Shown here piece after piece: positions 6,472 through 13,399 of a stretch of 13,399 nt of DNA (its first letter is position 1; every line of letters starts with the position of its first letter). The notes beneath the pieces were generated by a model. It was not told the origin of the DNA and ran no database searches. It saw nothing but the letters and a program-made list of their open reading frames with translations. The stretch covers positions 1 to 13,399 of the forward strand of contig CASFFJ010000012.1 of NCBI GenBank assembly GCA_949293915.1, given 5' to 3'. Origin of the DNA: an uncultured Christensenella sp. GTDB taxonomy: Bacteria; Bacillota; Clostridia; Christensenellales; UBA1242. Made by a program: the position numbers and the translations under genes.

Positions 6472-7659
6472 TTATGCACTAAATGGATTTGTAACAGTGG
6501 ACTTAATATTAGAAAATTTTGCTTGACCATTTGGTTGGTCACAGATTAAATCAGCATATTTTACAAGTGTTGCTGTGTATGCTGGATATCCTGCCTTTTG
6601 GCGCAATATTTTACCACCTTCGCCTTCAATCCATTCCCAATCGCAAAGTTGATGAAGAGTGAATTTTGTGCTATCAAGCATATACAAAGTGTCATCTGGA
6701 ATAAATCTATCAGACACAACTGGAATACCATTAAAGCTGATTGCTTTGTATCCACCTTCAAGAATAGTCACATCAATATTTCGTCTGTAGCAAGCAAGAT
6801 ATTGTTGATATGCACGTTTAACACCAGCACCACAAGTAATAAAGTCAATATTAGAGCCTGTGTTTTCTTCCAAGAAATCTACCGCTTCTTGAAGAATTGC
6901 ATCACTGATTTCTTGTGAACTAGAACTTGTGTATGGAGTCAACCATTTGTTTGATGTCCTATTTAATCCATAAAGTGTACTAGTCGAACCAAAGATTGCA
7001 CCAAGACCTGTAATTTCATTATCTTTACTGCCTTGAACATATAAAACATCTCCGCTCGTAAACGAACTTGGTGTTGAAGTAAATGTCAGTTGATTATTCA
7101 CTCTATCAACATAAGCGATGCGTAAACCTACATTATCCGTAACCTCGCCTGCACTTGTATACGCATCAACGACCATTCCTTCTATTAAATTTTTAACACT
7201 ATCAACTGTCAAAACACCAGTTGAACTTGAATACTCTGTCACGCTAGCCACTTTGCCTGAGCCATCGCCATAAAGCATACGACCAAGATTGAATTTTGAT
7301 GCAGTAAGCAAGCCTTCCATTTCTGCATTTAATAGATCGACAAACGCACCCGCACTGTTTGCGCTGGCACGAATTGCTTTGTCACTAATTTCGATAGTAC
7401 CATAAAGATTTTTTAAAGTTGTTTTGAACTGAACATAATTGTTTTCGTTCGCTGATGGTAATTCGCCTGTTTCACTACCAGCACCAATACCACCATTGAT
7501 ACCGACTGGCGCCATTTTAATTATTTGCTTGCCATATACATCACTAGATGATTGTTTGATTTTTGCAAACAATGGATTTGTTTTTGTATTTAGTTGATTG
7601 CACGCAGCGACTAAATACGCATCTTTTAACGCATTTTGCGCACTAGTTAAATCTATCAC
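6472..7659 (-). CDS. Major capsid protein (HK97 fold)
   Basis: This 395-aa protein builds the icosahedral head shell. Family traits are a long N-terminal arm; a region of strands and helices (VQFKTTLKNLYGTIEISDKAIRAS, read in pieces, about residues 75-100); an inserted beta-rich domain (about 135-215, with repeated VGLRIAYVDRV and DVLYVQGS type strands); and a C-terminal core with GIPVVSDRFIPDDTLYMLD, followed by a tryptophan-acidic loop (DWEWIEGEGG) and KAGYPAYTATLVKYADLI. The GTG start has AAGGAG 7 nt upstream. The gene follows the scaffold gene by 12 nt, the usual head-gene order. The reading frame is intact. Confidence 0.88.
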   Translation of the reverse strand: MIDLTSAQNALKDAYLVAACNQLNTKTNPLFAKIKQSSSDVYGKQIIKMAPVGINGGIGAGSETGELPSANENNYVQFKTTLKNLYGTIEISDKAIRASANSAGAFVDLLNAEMEGLLTASKFNLGRMLYGDGSGKVASVTEYSSSTGVLTVDSVKNLIEGMVVDAYTSAGEVTDNVGLRIAYVDRVNNQLTFTSTPSSFTSGDVLYVQGSKDNEITGLGAIFGSTSTLYGLNRTSNKWLTPYTSSSSQEISDAILQEAVDFLEENTGSNIDFITCGAGVKRAYQQYLACYRRNIDVTILEGGYKAISFNGIPVVSDRFIPDDTLYMLDSTKFTLHQLCDWEWIEGEGGKILRQKAGYPAYTATLVKYADLICDQPNGQAKFSNIKSTVTNPFSA

Positions 7660-7671
7660 AATAATTCTCCT

Positions 7672-8232
7672 TTATTTTTGTTTAATAATATTTTTTGCCA
7701 ATCTGCCCGCTTCTTGAATAGTTGTTGGCATTTTGGCAGGTGTGAGAGGGATTGTGCTGGCACTGGACTCAACTTTAATAGGCGAATTTTGAGTAATTTT
7801 TGATAAATAATCGCGAACGATTTTATCTTTTATTTCTTGATTAGAATAAATATAATTGTTCAAAAATTCGCTATCGCTAGCATAGTCTTCTGCCCTTTTG
7901 TAATTATTTGAAATTAAGCGTATGGCTTCATCTTGCAAATTCGCCTCGCTATTAGTGAGCAAACTTTCTTTTAGCGCGCTACTAAAAGGTCTGGCTATAT
8001 CAAATTTTGTTACAAAATCTTCCACTTGCCTCTCAATGTCTGCTTGACGCGATTTTTCTTCGTTAATTTTGTTGGTTTCGCTCTCAAGCATTTTTAATTT
8101 TTGGCTTTTTTTAGTAAACTCTGCTTCAAGATTGTTGTATGCTTTCAACAAACTATCCACATCCTTAAATTTGCCAAAATTCTCTGTGGAGCCTTCTACT
8201 TTTTCAAGTTCGGGTTGTTCCAATTCTTCCAT
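7672..8232 (-). CDS. Capsid scaffolding protein
   Basis: This 186-aa acidic, mostly helical protein has the composition and position of phage scaffolds, which guide coat assembly and then leave the head. After an acidic lead it has the common start motif of such proteins (GKFKDVDSLLKAYNNLEAEF, about 20-39). A Lys/Glu/Gln-rich coiled coil follows (about 35-70), then further helices and a short basic C-terminus (AGRLAKNIIKQK), the end that usually contacts coat protein. The ATG has AAGGAG at proper spacing. It lies between portal (15-nt gap) and coat genes. I see no protease gene in the operon and no protease motif in this protein, so the scaffold may leave whole, as in P22. Confidence 0.82.
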   Translation of the reverse strand: MEELEQPELEKVEGSTENFGKFKDVDSLLKAYNNLEAEFTKKSQKLKMLESETNKINEEKSRQADIERQVEDFVTKFDIARPFSSALKESLLTNSEANLQDEAIRLISNNYKRAEDYASDSEFLNNYIYSNQEIKDKIVRDYLSKITQNSPIKVESSASTIPLTPAKMPTTIQEAGRLAKNIIKQK

Positions 8233-8247
8233 TTATTTTCTCCTTTT

Positions 8248-10137
8248 TTAATTAGATTTTGTTTGGTTTAACTCTTTATCATTCTCAATATTTAACTGCG
8301 ATTTTTCTAATAACTTTTTGTGTTCTTCAATATGATTTAACAATTTATCTATAATTATTTTGCTGTTTATCTTATTCTTTATTTCGCTACCTAAAATATA
8401 CGCTGTATGTTCATCAATATGAATTTTGTGGTCATCGATAGGTAGAATTTCAAGTTTGTTAAAATTTAAATTTTCTTCTTTTGCACGATTGATATGCAAT
8501 GCGTTTAAATCTAATGTGTTTTCCCACATTCCAAAGCCTAAAAGGTCAAGACACTTTTTACGCATATTAGGACTAAATTTGCCATCTTCATCAAACATAA
8601 GTCCTTGTTTAATAAGGTCTAACAGCATTGTCCTACGCTGAACCAACGATTCGTTCGCTTCACTGCTTGTATCAAATGTGACATCATCTGAACAAATTTC
8701 ATTTTGGTCCCAATAATATAGTTGGACATCCCCTGTCTCACCCGCAATTTTTAATAATCTTGGTACTACGGCGTATTGTTTGTACAGTCGCAATATAAAT
8801 TTTGCTACTGTCTTTACTGCCAATTTTGTACTTGATATTGCAGTCTGCAATCTGGTGTTGTCTTGTTCAGCTAAAAGTTCAAGCGCTACACCTGACATAG
8901 ATGTATAATTAGCGTAACTATCTGTCATAAGGTCACTCACGCCTGACACAGTCTTAAACTCTCCCAACAAACGTTCTTCTTCCGCATCAAAATTCAAATT
9001 AATGTCAGGATTTTTGATTATCTCTGGTATTTTACTGCCCTGACGATACACTAAAACTTTACCTGGAGAAAGACCTTCTAATTCGAGTGATTCTGTATCA
9101 ACGCTTCCATCTTCTACTGCTAATACGTTCATAACTGTTCGATTAAAATACTCGTGTTTTCTATTGCGTACTGCATTGTATGCACGTTGTAATGGTATTA
9201 ATCTGTCCACTACACTTGCACCAAAGAAACTGCCTGGCATATAATTAGATATCTGCTTTACAAATGGGAATGTTCGAGAATTTAATTCATCATTTATATA
9301 TGGCAACTCGCCATCAAACAATAATTTACCACCCGCAACAATCGTTAATCTTCCATTTGGCATTGATTTACTAGGTCGAGTGTAACGCTCAATCACAACA
9401 CAATGATTGCTTAACTCAACATTTGCCACTTTATTGATGTGCGCATCATAACCCAAGCCACCCAAATTACCAATATTGCTATCAAGTGTAAAGGCATACA
9501 CTGGTTCGGCATCAACTTCTACACCCCATTGTGATTTAATTTCGCTTATTTCAACTGCACGGGCGTAAATTAAACTTTTTAAATCATCAATTCGCTCACA
9601 CGCAATGTTATCAGGAAATATTTCAAAAGGTGACACAACCTCTACTTGAACATCGCCTTCGTGAATCGCACGCCCTAAATCATCTGTTGCAACCATCTTG
9701 CCCGAGTCTGTGTTCCAAATCACTTTGTAAAACGCTGTCCCACATATCTCACTCCAAGTGATTGCTGTTTTTTCAATATCAATTAAATTCAATCGATTGC
9801 TGGCTGAATTAAGAATGTATTTACTCAATTTTGCACTCTCAATGTCACTCTCTTCTGTGCTGGCAGGAACAACTGTTACTGCTGGCGTGGTACTAGATAT
9901 TTTAGATATTCGTGTTTCTACTATTGGTGCAATATGATTAAAAACTTCTTTTTCTTGCCAAAAATATTGTTTGTCATCTTCACGCAATTCGCCATTTGAT
10001 GCAATGTAACTATACTGATTACCCATAACGAAATTAATGTTTAATTGCCATTGTTTTTCTAAACTAAGTCTCGCCTCACGCCTTGCATTATAATCGTTAT
10101 AGATTTCTTCTACTAGATTTTTATTATTTTGTTTCAC
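8248..10137 (-). CDS. Portal protein (P22-like)
   Basis: Portal proteins form the twelve-subunit ring at one head vertex through which DNA is packaged and ejected. This protein has 629 residues (P22 gp1 has 725). It starts with a helical region (EEIYNDYNARREARLSLEKQ, then FVMGNQYSYI). A mixed core follows, with ISKISSTTPAVTVVPAS, WSEICGTAFYKVIWN and SPFEIFPDN, all typical of P22-type portals. The stem-helix region includes YNAVRNRKHEYFNRTVMNV, and a helical crown includes SGVALELLAEQDNTRLQTAI. The GTG at 10137 is preferred to an in-frame ATG six codons upstream, because the AAGGAG ribosome site lies just after that ATG and 8 nt before the GTG. The start overlaps the zinc-ribbon gene by 14 nt. 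Confidence 0.88.
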   Translation of the reverse strand: MKQNNKNLVEEIYNDYNARREARLSLEKQWQLNINFVMGNQYSYIASNGELREDDKQYFWQEKEVFNHIAPIVETRISKISSTTPAVTVVPASTEESDIESAKLSKYILNSASNRLNLIDIEKTAITWSEICGTAFYKVIWNTDSGKMVATDDLGRAIHEGDVQVEVVSPFEIFPDNIACERIDDLKSLIYARAVEISEIKSQWGVEVDAEPVYAFTLDSNIGNLGGLGYDAHINKVANVELSNHCVVIERYTRPSKSMPNGRLTIVAGGKLLFDGELPYINDELNSRTFPFVKQISNYMPGSFFGASVVDRLIPLQRAYNAVRNRKHEYFNRTVMNVLAVEDGSVDTESLELEGLSPGKVLVYRQGSKIPEIIKNPDINLNFDAEEERLLGEFKTVSGVSDLMTDSYANYTSMSGVALELLAEQDNTRLQTAISSTKLAVKTVAKFILRLYKQYAVVPRLLKIAGETGDVQLYYWDQNEICSDDVTFDTSSEANESLVQRRTMLLDLIKQGLMFDEDGKFSPNMRKKCLDLLGFGMWENTLDLNALHINRAKEENLNFNKLEILPIDDHKIHIDEHTAYILGSEIKNKINSKIIIDKLLNHIEEHKKLLEKSQLNIENDKELNQTKSN

Positions 10138-10342
10138 CTTTTGCTCTCCTTTCATATAATGGTTTTACATTTTTGGGTATGATATATTTACCAATTTCGC
10201 CATATAACTCATTCATACAATTTGCACACAAATACACATTACCATCAAACACAAAACGCTTATTTACAATCACATAATCTGAGCGTTCATTACAACCGCT
10301 AGCATCACATTTAACTCTTACTTTTACTCTTTCTACTATCAA
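10124..10342 (-). CDS. Small zinc-ribbon protein in the packaging operon
   Basis: This is a 72-residue protein with four cysteines in two pairs, C-x4-C (CDASGC) and C-x2-C (CANC) about 22 residues later, the layout of a zinc ribbon or treble-clef fold. A run of short beta strands (RSDYVIVNKRFVFDGNVYL) lies between the pairs. A basic tail (KPLYERRAKGETK) could touch nucleic acid. TTG at 10342 is chosen because AAAGGAG lies 7 nt upstream; a GTG two codons earlier is only one base from the same ribosome site. It overlaps the genes on both sides (32 nt and 14 nt), so it is firmly part of the operon. Function is unknown; a DNA-handling or assembly role near terminase is plausible. Confidence 0.72.
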   Translation of the reverse strand: MIVERVKVRVKCDASGCNERSDYVIVNKRFVFDGNVYLCANCMNELYGEIGKYIIPKNVKPLYERRAKGETK

Positions 10343-10595
10343 TTTCACTCTCCTTTAATAATTTTAATAACCGCATTTTTTCTTGCTCTAACTCTTCATC
10401 TGTCATTTTGTCATAACTAGGTTGATTATCTGAATAATGCTGATAAATCAGTTTTATAATATCAGTGTTAGGCGGGATGGTTTTTTCGCTGACTTTTTGT
10501 TTAGATATATGCAAGTTGCCTTGCTCATCCGCAACATATTCTGACACAACTTCTTTTGTGGTCATACCTAGTATGCAAGATTTAACTGCCAGCAA
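10311..10595 (-). CDS. Protein resembling the C-terminal part of terminase small subunits
   Basis: The 94 codons from a TTG start encode KSCILGMTTKEVVSEYV, a beta hairpin QGNLHISKQKV, then IPPNTDIIKLIYQHY and a Glu/Leu-rich helix (TDEELEQEKMRLLKLLKE). From memory, this string of elements matches the part of phage small terminases after the helix-turn-helix (family pattern: LGxxxxEV..., DxxGN..., xPPDxxAIxxxL). The DNA-binding head is absent. The TTG has only a weak ribosome site. The frame stays open upstream to 10632, and a perfect AGGAGG embedded in the last two terminase codons lies 9 nt before an in-frame ATA at 10625; starting there would add ten residues (xKEELLDEQT). I keep the TTG as a conservative boundary. 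The gene lies just after TerL, the reverse of the usual small-then-large order. It may be a reduced TerS or a regulator of packaging. Confidence 0.6.
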   Translation of the reverse strand: MLAVKSCILGMTTKEVVSEYVADEQGNLHISKQKVSEKTIPPNTDIIKLIYQHYSDNQPSYDKMTDEELEQEKMRLLKLLKESEIDSRKSKSKS

Positions 10596-10631
10596 AGTTT
10601 GCTCATCTAATAACTCTTCTTTTATACAACT

Positions 10632-12053
10632 TTACCTCCTCAATCTAAGACTTTTAATCAGTCGTTCTTTTTCTTTCTGGATGATATTTAGTTCTGGTTT
10701 TGGGCGCTTGTTTTCTGGATGCGACATAATGTAGTATCTAAGTTCATCCATACTGTGATCATCCACCTTGACTGGACTATCTCCATTACCCCAACGATAT
10801 GCTTTAATCTCACGAATTAAGTTTTTGCAAGTGTTAAAGATATATAATTTAGTCTCGCCTAGACTATTTTTTAAATATGACTTAACACGCTGAATACCAC
10901 TGAAAACATCTTTATTCACATTTGTATTAACCAAAATTTTGTGATCATAAAATAGGTCTGCTACACTTCTTACGCTAGCAAGTGTCGTTTGATTAGCCGC
11001 ACTATCTATCAACGCCTCAATCATTCCGTTTGAATTAGTATGCCAATGCAACTCACGACTGATTTTATGTATCATATCACTATGATATCCTATATCTTTC
11101 TCACTTTCGTAATGCTCTGCCACCACGTATATATTGCCATCATAATCAACAGCGTACCAATGGCATGATAACGGATTTTTAAGTCCTGGATCGATTGATA
11201 ATTTATCCTGCCACTCGTATGGTATATCAAATGGTTCAATTACATTTATGTTCTCATCAAATTCAGGATATACTCTGCCCCCAACATCTAAGAATTCGCC
11301 ACGCTCACGTGATTTTAATTCATCTTGTGACATACTCGCTTTCATTGTAAGTTTAGCTTGCTCGCTAATAAAAGGATTGTCATCCCAACTGATAAATTCG
11401 TACCATATTTCTGGATTATTGAATTTGTTCATATATATTTCATCATATACAAATGTCATACCTTTTAGCGGTGTCATTGTAGCGAAAATATCTCCATTTT
11501 TATCTAGTACACGCATACGACATTCTTGGTAAATGTCATAAGGTGGTTCTTCATCAAACCAAACAAAATCAAGGCTGGTACCTTGGAATTTTTCTCTACC
11601 TTGGTCACAACTTTTGAATCCTATTTTACTTAGTGTCCCAAACACATTTTTGACTAAAATATAATCAATCACGCCATTTTTGTAATTGTCTTTTCGCCCT
11701 TGTGTCATCACTACATCTTCTATCCAATCTGGATTGAGATAATTCAATATCTTGGCTTGCGCAACATCACGCTGAACTTGTGTGGACAAACTCACAACCC
11801 AACCAATCGTCGCAGATTTGATTGTCCTATACGGATGAATTCCACGCGCCATATACACCACTTCAACTGCACCACATTCAGTTTTACCTGTTCGATTGCC
11901 ACCAAAAACCCATCTGTTTTTTTTCGTGCATTTATGAAAGGCTAACTGCTTATAATGAATTTTGTCACCAGTGTTGTACGATAAGAGTTTATTTTTTTGT
12001 TTTCGCTCTGCTTGAATTTGCTCAATTTTTTTAATCTCCTCAACGTAGTTCAT
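10632..12053 (-). CDS. terL: Terminase large subunit (packaging ATPase and nuclease)
   Basis: This 473-aa motor subunit drives DNA into the head and cuts it. The ATPase half has a Walker A GGNRTGKT (51-58), a Walker B LDFVWFDEEP (161-170, with D167 and the catalytic E168) and a coupling motif ATMTPLKG (191-198). The RNase H-like nuclease half keeps its acidic residues: D288 in LSIDPG, D350 in EALIDSA, and D431/D432 and D436 in DDHSMDELRY. All key residues are present, so the protein should be active. Length is typical of P22-like large terminases. The ATG at 12053 has no clear ribosome site, unlike the genes after it, and a TTACAC/GTGTAA palindrome lies just upstream. It is the first gene of the late operon; the last two Arg codons double as a ribosome site for the next gene. 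Confidence 0.95.
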   Translation of the reverse strand: MNYVEEIKKIEQIQAERKQKNKLLSYNTGDKIHYKQLAFHKCTKKNRWVFGGNRTGKTECGAVEVVYMARGIHPYRTIKSATIGWVVSLSTQVQRDVAQAKILNYLNPDWIEDVVMTQGRKDNYKNGVIDYILVKNVFGTLSKIGFKSCDQGREKFQGTSLDFVWFDEEPPYDIYQECRMRVLDKNGDIFATMTPLKGMTFVYDEIYMNKFNNPEIWYEFISWDDNPFISEQAKLTMKASMSQDELKSRERGEFLDVGGRVYPEFDENINVIEPFDIPYEWQDKLSIDPGLKNPLSCHWYAVDYDGNIYVVAEHYESEKDIGYHSDMIHKISRELHWHTNSNGMIEALIDSAANQTTLASVRSVADLFYDHKILVNTNVNKDVFSGIQRVKSYLKNSLGETKLYIFNTCKNLIREIKAYRWGNGDSPVKVDDHSMDELRYYIMSHPENKRPKPELNIIQKEKERLIKSLRLRR

Positions 12054-12066
12054 TTCAGTCGTTAAT

Positions 12067-12086
12067 TTACACTAAAACTCGTGTAA
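12067..12086. promoter_or_regulatory. Palindrome in the divergent terL / SH3-gene intergenic region
   Basis: TTACAC-N8-GTGTAA is a perfect 6+8+6 inverted repeat centred 23-24 nt upstream of the terL ATG, in an 85-nt divergent gap. No good sigma-70 promoter faces terL: a TATAAG at 12097-12092 has no fitting -35. This pattern suits a site for an activator or operator, or a hairpin in the terL leader. Which of these applies is not shown. Confidence 0.4.
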
Positions 12087-12126
12087 TTTGTCTTATAACT
12101 GCCAAAATTTTTAATTTTTTTTGTGT

Positions 12127-12132
12127 TAAAAT
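12127..12132 (+). promoter_or_regulatory. Candidate -10 element placing the SH3 gene on a leaderless mRNA
   Basis: TAAAAT (extended upstream as TGTGTTAAAAT) lies 6 nt before the ATG at 12139, so transcription would begin at or next to the start codon. No ribosome site precedes this ATG and no recognisable -35 is present, so the assignment is tentative. Confidence 0.35.
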
Positions 12133-12138
12133 GATTCT

Positions 12139-12906
12139 ATGATTATTTTATTAGTATTAATTTTGTTTTTTCAATTTGTGTTTGTTACACCAGAATTAGT
12201 AGTGTCGGCTGAATATGATAAAACTTATTACGCGCGAGTAATGTATGACAATGTATTTTTATATAAATCTCCACTGAATATAGATGACTATTCAAATACT
12301 TTTTTTATACTACCGCGAACATATTTCGTGCAACTAATTGACAGTGAAAATGAATTTTTTAAGGTAAAATACTTATCCACCACTGGCTATGTAAAAAAAG
12401 AAAATGTACAAACAATTGTTGGTACACCTATTACTCCTTATTTAGATAATATTAGTTTTAGAATTTACTCAGAGCAAAGCAGAAGTTTAAGAACTGAGCC
12501 AACCGAACAGGCTGGTAGCGCAAGTTTGATAACTTATATCCCGTTGTATAGTAGAAATTTAACATATTATGGCAAAATTGAAGGTCAATCTTTAATTGAT
12601 GATAGAACAAACATTTGGTATTATTGCAAATACACTGCCGAAAAAGATTATTACGGATATGTGTACAGTGACTTTTGCGACCAAATGACTAAATTTAGTG
12701 AAAACACTGAAAATGTCAGCTATACAACCAACCCCTCATTTACTGAAACAAAACCTAGCAAAAGTTTAAAGATGGAGAACAATTCTACAAAAATCATCAT
12801 AGCGATACTTTGCGTTCCTGCTCTGATATTTGTTTTTATGATATTAAAAAGTAGTGTGATTTTAAATAAAGAAAAACGCAATAATAAAGAAATTAAAGAA
12901 TACTAA
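12139..12906 (+). CDS. Membrane-anchored extracellular protein with two SH3-like domains
   Basis: This 255-aa protein opens with a signal peptide or membrane segment (2-19, possible cleavage after VVSA at 24). Two SH3-like beta regions follow: 27-95 (ARVMYDNVFLYKSP ending in GYVKKENV) and about 105-180 (RSLRTEPTEQAGS ending in YYGYVYSDFC). These resemble bacterial SH3 domains that bind cell-wall peptides. A Ser/Thr/Asn-rich linker leads to a C-terminal membrane helix (217-237) and a short basic cytoplasmic tail. The architecture looks like a host surface protein, and I associate similar proteins with uncultured Bacillota, from memory. It is the only plus-strand protein gene, reads away from terL, has no ribosome site, and overlaps the next gene's 3' end by 14 nt. 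It could instead be a phage-carried accessory gene. A wall-sensing or wall-binding role is inferred. Confidence 0.8.
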   Translation: MIILLVLILFFQFVFVTPELVVSAEYDKTYYARVMYDNVFLYKSPLNIDDYSNTFFILPRTYFVQLIDSENEFFKVKYLSTTGYVKKENVQTIVGTPITPYLDNISFRIYSEQSRSLRTEPTEQAGSASLITYIPLYSRNLTYYGKIEGQSLIDDRTNIWYYCKYTAEKDYYGYVYSDFCDQMTKFSENTENVSYTTNPSFTETKPSKSLKMENNSTKIIIAILCVPALIFVFMILKSSVILNKEKRNNKEIKEY

Positions 12907-13393
12907 CTGAATACATCTTTGATTTACTATATGAAAGTCGCCTATCTTTTAATTCATCACGAATTGTAGAAATCCATATCTCATCATTCATCAGTTTACT
13001 CAATTTATCAAGATATTTAGATTTATTAAGTTGAATAGTAAGGTTTTCAAATGCACGCTCAATTCTTCTGAATGCAGTACGCTCTTTGATGTCTAAAATT
13101 TCACATAATACATTAATAGAAGGATTTAAACGTGTCTTAATATAAATAATTTTCTTATCATTATTGTCAAGTGTGTCAATAGTAGCATCTAAAATTAATT
13201 TTAAGTTAATTAGTTGATTTTTTCTAGTCATTAGGTTTATAATATTATTACAAACATCAATTGCGCCATATTCGGCTGTACATGGTCCAACATAAAATGC
13301 GTGATTATTAATAAATTTATCAATCGCTTTACATTTTTTATCTAACATTCTGTAAACATTTACCAATGCTTCAGTATCAAATACATTTAACAT
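12893..13393 (-). CDS. Sigma-region-4-like phage transcriptional regulator
   Basis: This 166-aa, mainly helical protein has a helix-turn-helix at about 91-120 (PSINVLCEILDIKERTAFRR, then IERAFENLTIQL). It follows a helix with LDNNDKKIIYIKTRL, the arrangement of sigma-70 region 4 and of small phage late regulators of the ArpU/RinA kind. Such proteins usually sit just before terminase genes and switch on the structural operon. The ATG at 13393 is preceded in frame by TGA and ATT at the very edge of the window, so the gene is complete; no upstream ribosome site is visible in the six bases left. It converges on the SH3 gene with a 14-nt overlap. Its target may be the palindrome before terL. Exact family is uncertain, and a host origin is not excluded. 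Confidence 0.62.
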   Translation of the reverse strand: MLNVFDTEALVNVYRMLDKKCKAIDKFINNHAFYVGPCTAEYGAIDVCNNIINLMTRKNQLINLKLILDATIDTLDNNDKKIIYIKTRLNPSINVLCEILDIKERTAFRRIERAFENLTIQLNKSKYLDKLSKLMNDEIWISTIRDELKDRRLSYSKSKMYSVSIL

Positions 13394-13399
13394 AATTCA

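Noticed and set aside
6561..6761. Minus-strand 66-codon frame within the coat gene
   Set aside because: It is a shadow frame entirely inside the major capsid gene, with no ribosome site or recognisable protein features.
12054..12138. Standard sigma-70 promoter for terL
   Set aside because: TATAAG at 12097-12092 on the minus strand has only an A-rich stretch at the -35 position, so I did not annotate a promoter.
472..13393. Alternative genetic code (TGA as Trp), considered because of the low GC
   Set aside because: Trp is encoded by TGG in these genes, and TGA ends several genes at ATGA overlaps (6122, 5562) and at the nozzle stop (4123).

Overview
This is an AT-rich window using the standard code: TGA works as a stop in ATGA overlaps and Trp is TGG. 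Genes carry strong AGGAGG-type ribosome sites. It looks like a chromosome segment of a low-GC Bacillota, probably an uncultured Clostridia-like lineage. The phiLC3-type holin and the MarR and GT8 genes fit this, but nothing here fixes the species.

Left flank (1-3058), host-type genes, all on the minus strand: the first 79 codons of a MarR-like regulator with a near-perfect promoter and an overlapping palindromic operator; then a two-gene operon, a GT8 glycosyltransferase followed by a cardiolipin-synthase-like phospholipase D protein, with its own promoter and terminator. The plus strand then carries tRNA-Gln(CUG), followed directly by about 109 nt that fold into a pseudoknot-like structure ending in eight Ts. 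I cannot assign that RNA to a family.

Centre (3377-12053), minus strand: one compact late operon of a P22-like short-tailed phage. In transcription order it encodes terminase large subunit, a TerS-C-terminus-like protein, a small zinc-ribbon protein, portal, scaffold, HK97-fold major capsid protein, a small unknown protein, a gp4-like head adaptor, a gp10/gp12-like nozzle protein and a phiLC3-type holin with a long Asn/Glu-rich tail. The order portal-scaffold-coat-adaptor-nozzle is that of P22. A bidirectional terminator closes the operon.

Right flank (12054-13399): divergent from terminase is a membrane-anchored protein with two SH3-like domains, which looks host-type and lacks a ribosome site. 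It overlaps tail-to-tail with a small sigma-region-4-like regulator on the minus strand. That regulator is the best candidate for controlling the late operon, whose start region has a palindrome but no good sigma-70 promoter.

The most notable feature is what is missing. No integrase, repressor, replication gene, endolysin, ejection protein, needle or tailspike is visible, yet every head gene is intact. The cluster lies between a tRNA/structured RNA and a host-like gene. It may be a minimal or domesticated capsid-and-packaging operon, or one arm of a prophage whose remaining genes lie to the right of the window.
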